From contig CAMZMU010000041.1 in the NCBI GenBank assembly GCA_947311845.1, forward strand, positions 131,657,731 through 131,721,730: a stretch of 64,000 nucleotides of DNA, written 5' to 3'. Source of the DNA: Poa pratensis (lineage: Eukaryota > Streptophyta > Magnoliopsida > Poales > Poaceae). The position numbers and the translations under genes were made by a program. Shown here piece after piece: positions 60,426-64,000 of this stretch; within the stretch, counting starts at the first letter, position 1, and each line of letters opens with the position of its first letter. The notes beneath the pieces are model-generated. The model saw only the letters and a list, made by a program, of their open reading frames with translations, was not told the origin of the DNA and searched no databases.

Positions 60426-61876
60426 ATGACTAAGAATTAATGACATAGGAGACTTAATTTGATATCTTAATTAAACCATTTTCACCATTTGACTGACCAA
60501 AACCTACCCTATTTCCACCAAAAATATAACAATGCCTTCTTTTCTCCTCCTCCTCCTACTCACGAAGTCGCCTCACTAGAGCAATCTCTCCCCATCTCAT
60601 GGTCCTAACAGGGGAACTAAGCTCCATGAAGCATGATCGAGTCCATCCTACTATGTTATGAACCATGCTACAAGGACGACATAGGGCATTGAATACCGAT
60701 TCAGGTATGTTCTCACGATGGTTAAATTTGGTATTATGCAGGCCACCAAACACGTTTTAAGTGATTCGGTTCAAGAAGATGTATAATATAGAAAATAATT
60801 TCAGATTAAATAAAATACAAAATAGCTATGGCCGAGTTCATCCTTAAACAAGATCCGTGGCGATGGTTGAGCATCGTGCAGGCGACTCAGACGTCCTAGG
60901 TGAGTCGGCTCATGAAGATGCATAATACTGCAATGATTTCAGAATAGCTATCCAAGCTTTGGAAAATAGGAAAGGATTGTCAAACTATAGAAGCAAACAT
61001 ATTCACATATAAATTTATAAAGTGTTATGCTAAAACTCCTTAGTCCCAAATTGTTATGGATTGAATTTTTTTATTGAGTATAAGTACTTTAAAGTTCATA
61101 AATGGCTTATTTTCAAATATTGGACTTATATACCTGTTGAAAGTTCAGGATACTACAATTATTCGGAAGTGTCTTTTTTGTAGAAGTTAGGAAATGACTT
61201 AATCAATAAAAAGTGCTGGGGTGTTGTTGTGTTGAAATTTTAGTCTGTGACGAAATCACAATTTTCTCGATTTTATTGCCTATATTGTTTCACTTGATTC
61301 TCTCTGGGTGTTTTTTCATAACAAGCTCCACTCATCGATTTCCATTAAAACAACCTCCCGCTTTTTTACAAACTTTTCTCAATAGCAAACAAAAAAAAAA
61401 GGCCAAAGTTTGAAGTGCCAAACTCTACAAACTAATTATTGCGATGCATAGCATGCAGGTACCAAAATAGTTTTAGGAACACAACATTCATCACTCGTTT
61501 TCCAGCAATCATAAAGTGATCTAGATCAAGCAGGTGCGGGCGGAGGCGTACTCTAAACACACCATGGATGGGCTCCTGTAGTGACAAGACTGACAAACTA
61601 AAGTTAAGCATCCAACCGGGGAGGACATGCATAAATCAAACCTGCATGGTCGACACAGAATATATGCCCGAAGACCATAACCGCTTGCGCTGCAACCACC
61701 AAATGTCAAAAATAGACGTACGTAGGAGTACGATATAAAGCGCATCTCTCTTGACAAGTCACTTTCAGACGTGCGAGTGGAAGAAGCGGCTAACACGCAG
61801 TAGGAGAACTAGTGCCGACGATCTTCTCTGATTGTCTTATCAACTCAAGTGCGGTGTATAGTACTAACTATTGCTA
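60426..61876. other. Intergenic AT-rich stretch
   Basis: No gene seen. Segments at about 60765-60830 and 60900-60955 share GATG-ATAATA and ATTTCAGA-type phrases and may be a decayed direct repeat. Confidence 0.3.
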
Positions 61877-61999
61877 CTCCCTCCGATCCATATTAGTGGG
61901 CATAACTTTGTCTAAATTCATATGTATCTAGTTAAGTATTTAGACTAGATACATATGTATCTAGATAAAGTTGTGCCCACTAATATGGATCGGAGGTAG
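61877..61999. mobile_element. Stowaway-type MITE, 123 bp, upstream of the NAC gene
   Basis: Ends CTCCCTCCGATCCATATTAG and the matching inverse CTAATATGGATCGGAGGTAG (one difference at the tip). The inverted repeat extends well inward (GGGCATAACTTTGT / ATAAAGTTGTGCCC), so most of the element can fold. TA flanks at 61875-61876 and 62000-62001. It lies 520 bases before the NAC start codon. Confidence 0.94.
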
Positions 62000-62518
62000 T
62001 ACTAAGAAACTGCAGTTATTCTTGTCATGCTGCTGTGTGTAGCTGGCAGCCAGTTAACAGGAGTGGCCAGGTCGCCATTTCGCGGGAGAGCTCGGTGGGT
62101 GAGGAGTGGTTAGAGTTGGCCGGAAAACATGAGACATACTATGTCCAGTGACCCCTGCATGCAGCACACGTCGTGCAATCGACGGCGGACAGATCTTTCT
62201 TCCTCAGACCTTTCCCGGATCCGCCGCTGTCGCCGTCGCCAATAATCCTTCCCGTCGTATTCCTTGGCCGTGGTTGTTGAGACCTCGAGCCGGGCTCTAG
62301 AAGAAGCTGCGCAACAAGTGTCATTAATAACTCTCTGTTGCCTTGTCTTCACCTACACATGTGCGGCCTTGTTGATGGTATATATGCCGACGGTCTCTCC
62401 TTCTGCCATGGATCGTTGTAGCACTGCCCGCTGAGCTGAGCTGAACTGAGCTGCACCACTCTAGACAGTGCAGTCGATCGGCAGCGAGCCAGCCGGTGCG
62501 CCGGAATCGAAGGTTAGG

Positions 62519-64000
62519 ATGGAGGAAGGCCTTCCCCCTGGGTTCCGGTTCCACCCGACGGACGAGGAGCTCATCACGTACTACCTCACCCGCAAGGTCT
62601 CCGACTTCGCCTTCGCCACCCGCGCCATCGCCGACGTCGATCTCAACAAGTGCGAGCCCTGGGATCTTCCAAGTAAGTGCTCGTTATTTCGAGCTCAGTT
62701 CCTCTTCCCCTTACACATCGATCGATCACTTGTACTGTACCATGTGAAAATGTAGAACAGCTTTCGTTTGAGTTTCATGCAGCAGGGTAGGAATTAATGG
62801 AATGCGCTAGATTTAATCATCGCTAAAGAAAGTTGTGCTCTTTCCTGGAATATAGAAGTTTTGTCAATTCATTCTTCTGTAAATATTAAGCCGGGATTAG
62901 TGCAACTTGCTTTTCAACCATCTTGTTTGCTTCTGGTCTTCTGGACTAGTGGACCTTCTGTCCTCAATTTTCTGGATTTGGTGAGACTTACAACGCCTTG
63001 ACCTTGTTCATTACATGCATATATTCAGCCCCTCACTATTATGTACGCATTGCTGCTCTAGACTTTCAGCACTGCGTACTAGCTAGACTAATAGTCGTCG
63101 ATCGTTGTCATAAACCGGCCCATACGGAGTCGGTACATTGCTTGGGCACTAATGGATGTAATTTCGCAGGCAAAGCTAGCATGGGCGAGAAAGAGTGGTA
63201 CTTCTTCAGCATGCGCGACCGGAAATACCCCACCGGCATCCGCACGAACCGCGCTACTGAATCGGGCTACTGGAAGACCACCGGCAAGGACAAGGAGATC
63301 TTCCAAGGCGGCAGGCTGGTCGGGATGAAGAAAACCCTAGTCTTCTACGGAGGTCGAGCACCCAAGGGAGAGAAGACCAGTTGGGTCATGCACGAGTACA
63401 GGATCCAGAACAAGTTCCCATACAAACCAAATAAGGTTGGCAAGCTTTAGGTCATGCTATTGCAACTTCTTATGAAATGTTTTAATTGGACCTAGCTGTT
63501 CCCTTTGAACAAGATTGTTACTGTCTTACTGATATTGCTGTGTGTACTGATCTTTTTTTCTTTGTTCAAAAGGAGGAATGGGTGGTGTGTAGGGCCTTCA
63601 AGAAGAGCCAGATAGTAAAGATGAGGCACCCACAAGAGAGCCCCGACATGGACTCCCCATGCAACGACGCCACTGCCTCCCTCGGCGAGCTCGGGGAGCT
63701 CGACGTGTCCTCCATGTTTGGCAGCTTCGCTCCAGCTGGGGCGCATGCCTCCGGCGAGAACTTCGGGCACCGGGTTGACATGGGCGCATACATGAACTGG
63801 CTGCAGGCGGCGGCAAACCAGAACGCGGCCGCTATGCTCCCCTGGGCGCCGGGCCTGCTGGGCACGGTCTTCGCGGCCAACCCCGCGATGCAGAAGACGC
63901 TTGCGCCGTTCGCCGGGTGCAGCCAGATGCCGCGAGACGTCGGTGATCATGCTTTGTTTGGGAACACGACGGCGAAGGTGGACATGGAGTGCGAGCAGCA
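62519..64000 (+). CDS. NAC-like: NAC-domain transcription factor (NAM/CUC/ANAC100-like group), 3' end off window
   Basis: The exons by my model are 62519-62672, 63170-63435 and 63573 to beyond 64000. Junction phases agree and both introns are GT-AG. The NAC domain is complete: subdomain [53 protein letters not shown] and [39 protein letters not shown] and [22 protein letters not shown]. The canonical intron positions (after DLP and before EEWVVCRAF) are kept. The C-terminal part, about 125 residues in view, has a [14 protein letters not shown] segment and is the presumed activation region. NAC proteins bind CACG-core DNA as dimers in the nucleus. The group includes organ-boundary and senescence regulators, and I cannot fix the subclade. 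The ATG at 62519 gives the MEEGLPPGF start typical of the family. Confidence 0.93.

Noticed and set aside
1..64000. tRNA, rRNA, snoRNA or microRNA genes
   Set aside because: No clear tRNA or rRNA sequence was seen. The initiator-tRNA-like 12-mers are primer-binding sites. MicroRNA hairpins cannot be judged by eye apart from the MITEs.

Overview
This is nuclear DNA of a large-genome grass, most likely a Triticeae cereal (wheat/barley group). The reasons are nested LTR retrotransposons, En/Spm (CACTA) DNA transposons with 13-22 bp terminal repeats, Stowaway MITEs, and only two clear host genes, both intron-containing plant transcription factors. Species and chromosome cannot be told from the sequence alone.

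Layout. (1) 1-9933: a tandem LTR-retrotransposon array (tail of an upstream interior, LTR, full interior, LTR) of a family that encodes a copia-like gag and shows no pol. It sits in the 3' part of an older Ty3/gypsy-like element whose 485-bp 3' LTR ends at 11763. (2) 11764-20024: a low-copy island with a complete six-exon KANADI-type GARP transcription factor gene (12563-18245, 341 codons by my splice model, with one GC-AG intron). (3) 20025-54848: one 34.8-kb CACTA transposon (here CACTA-1) with matching termini and a TAT/TAT target duplication. It is inflated by three nested insertions: a degraded Ty3/gypsy element on the minus strand (21146-31571, TSD TGGGC), a second member of the gag-only LTR family (35003-44844), and a second, 3.4-kb CACTA (45624-49026, here CACTA-2, TSD ACT). 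CACTA-1's own genes, both on the minus strand and both broken, are a TNP2-like transposase (about 50165-53661) and the usual second CACTA gene (44867 down to 20813, split by both LTR elements). (4) 54849-62518: intergenic DNA with two Stowaway MITEs, a transposase fragment, a 260-bp direct duplication and a small unidentified ORF. (5) 62519-64000: a NAC-domain transcription factor gene running off the right edge.

The most interesting part is the CACTA pair. CACTA-2 has no visible transposase. It carries an uninterrupted 223-codon DEDDy 3'-5' exonuclease ORF with all five catalytic residues present, a frame-shifted B3-domain gene behind an arginine-glycine repeat, and a third unidentified ORF with its own TATA-like box. 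In both CACTAs the short motif that makes up the subterminal arrays (TGTGGCGCA in CACTA-1, TGG[CA]AACGG in CACTA-2) also occurs inside the element, next to an internal gene. In CACTA-1 this internal copy is a 76-bp near-perfect palindrome. This suggests, as inference, that arrays normally viewed as transposase-binding ends also act as gene-proximal regulatory modules.

Without CACTA-1 the KANADI and NAC genes would be about 9.4 kb apart instead of 44 kb, so nearly all of the spacing comes from one transposon and its passengers.
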